Shown: in pieces, positions 63,378 to 64,000 of the stretch
How positions within the stretch are numbered: the stretch's first letter is position 1
Layout of the letters: each line of letters begins with the position of its first letter
NCBI GenBank assembly: GCA_011364965.1
Contig: RDOB01000004.1
Span: 116,360-180,359 of the forward strand
Length of the DNA: 64,000 bases
DNA from: Candidatus Heimdallarchaeota archaeon
Lineage (GTDB): Archaea; Asgardarchaeota; Heimdallarchaeia; Hodarchaeales; Hodarchaeaceae
Reading direction: 5' to 3'
Translations under genes and position numbers: made by a program
The notes under the pieces: generated by a model
Databases searched by the model: none
What the model was told of the DNA's origin: nothing
The model's input: the letters and a program-made list of their open reading frames with translations, nothing else

Positions 63378-64000
63378 ATGTCATCAGAACTTATAAAAGA
63401 AATAAAAAGACTGAAAACCGATCGTAATGCTCTTTTATTAGTACATAATTATCAGGAACCAATGATTCAACAATTAGGCGATTTTATCGGGGATAGCTTA
63501 GAATTAGCTCGTAAAGCAACAGAGATTAACTGTGAAATTATTGTTTTTGCAGGTGCAAATTTCATGGCTGAAACAGCTGCGGTTCTTAATCCAGATAAAA
63601 CAGTTCTAATTCCCTCACCCTCAGCAAAATGCCCTATGGCACATATGCTTTCAGTGGAAAACATAGAAGAATACAAGAAACGATATCCAGAGGCATTAAT
63701 CGCTGTATATGTAAATACGACTGCTGAAGTAAAAGCAAGAGCAGACATTTGTATCACATCTGGGAATGCACCCCAAATTGTCTCCAAATTACCAAAAAAA
63801 CAGATACTTGTCGGTCCAGATAGAAATTTAGCTTATTTTATTCAACAAAAAGTCCCTGATAAAGAAATAATTCCGTTTCCTGAAACAGGGCATTGTTATG
63901 TTCACCAGAAATTCCAAACTGATGATATTATCAACCTTAAAAGAGAATATCCAAGCGCGGAAATTTTGATACATCCTGAAGCTAAACCTGAAGTACAAAA
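63378..64000 (+). CDS. nadA: Quinolinate synthase, 3' truncated by window edge
   Basis: At least 207 residues, running off the right edge. It begins MSSELIKEIKRL. NadA signatures seen: LLVHNYQEPMIQQLGDFIGDSLELA (H-N-Y-x-x-P/Q ... G-D-S-L), FAGANFMAETAAVLNP (the V-x-F-M-A-E-T-A block), SAKCPMA with the first cluster Cys, YVNTTAEVKA, GPDRNLAYFI and FPETGHCYVH. It condenses iminoaspartate with dihydroxyacetone phosphate to give quinolinate for NAD and needs a [4Fe-4S] cluster. The remaining cluster cysteines fall outside the window. Confidence 0.95.
   Translation, partial: MSSELIKEIKRLKTDRNALLLVHNYQEPMIQQLGDFIGDSLELARKATEINCEIIVFAGANFMAETAAVLNPDKTVLIPSPSAKCPMAHMLSVENIEEYKKRYPEALIAVYVNTTAEVKARADICITSGNAPQIVSKLPKKQILVGPDRNLAYFIQQKVPDKEIIPFPETGHCYVHQKFQTDDIINLKREYPSAEILIHPEAKPEVQ

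Noticed and set aside
1..64000. tRNA, rRNA, CRISPR arrays, insertion sequences, prophage
   Set aside because: I looked for T-loop signatures, regular repeats with spacers, transposase motifs and phage genes and saw none; a tool-based scan could still reveal a tRNA with introns.

Overview
The window is a gene-dense, AT-rich piece of an archaeal genome that most resembles the Asgard group. The archaeal signs are a TFB (TFIIB) transcription factor, glycerol-1-phosphate dehydrogenase, a geranylgeranyl reductase-like protein, aTrm56, type IV pilin-like class III signal peptides, frequent TTG/GTG starts and TATA-like boxes. The Asgard signs are two Rab-like small GTPases, an MglA/Arf-like GTPase, a gelsolin-like domain protein, a probable roadblock protein, a longin-like protein and several coiled-coil or alpha-solenoid proteins of eukaryotic flavour. 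I saw no rRNA, tRNA, CRISPR array, insertion sequence or prophage. The lineage call is inference from gene content; no phylogeny could be run.

Layout. 0-8 kb: a 5'-truncated unknown gene, a winged-helix/zinc-ribbon gene pair, then a CPA1 Na+/H+ antiporter divergent from an MgtA-type P-type ATPase, and an isoprenylcysteine-methyltransferase-like membrane protein. 8-20 kb: B12-dependent ribonucleotide reductase, a 745-base non-coding stretch, an RHH regulator, a DUF99 protein, a membrane GT2 glycosyltransferase, an atypical nucleotidyltransferase, polyprenyl diphosphate synthase, CPBP protease, TFB and lipoyl synthase. 20-31 kb: an M48 metalloprotease, a roadblock/coiled-coil pair, a 1062-residue secreted alpha/alpha-toroid protein, an LpdD-like protein, two tandem zinc-ribbon/coiled-coil paralogues and a Ski2/Hel308-like helicase. 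31-38 kb: a long minus-strand run, argS - flippase-like - egsA - rnhB - phosphohexomutase - small membrane protein. 38-46 kb: aminotransferase, a BshC-like protein, a giant pilin-like surface protein and a geranylgeranyl reductase-like flavoprotein. 46-62 kb: the most Asgard-like part, with an alpha-solenoid/beta-sandwich protein, a PRTase-like protein, two proline-rich proteins, a giant TrmB-like coiled-coil protein, three small GTPases, aTrm56, a SLOG protein, a Get4-like alpha-solenoid, a gelsolin-like protein, Sua5, a longin-like protein and a second pilin-like protein. 62-64 kb: a DPH6-type ligase with a disrupted start, and the 5' part of nadA.

How the genes work together. Polyprenyl synthase, G1P dehydrogenase and geranylgeranyl reductase are three scattered steps of ether-lipid synthesis. 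The GT2, nucleotidyltransferase, phosphohexomutase and flippase-like proteins fit surface glycosylation. The gelsolin / Rab / MglA / longin cluster (56.3-61.5 kb) is the best candidate for an undescribed membrane-traffic or cytoskeletal module.

Two genes carry start anomalies. In egsA the conserved N-terminus is open but has no ATG, GTG or TTG, although a strong AGGAGG lies just upstream. In the DPH6 gene the ATG and the PP-loop are one base out of frame across an A5 run.
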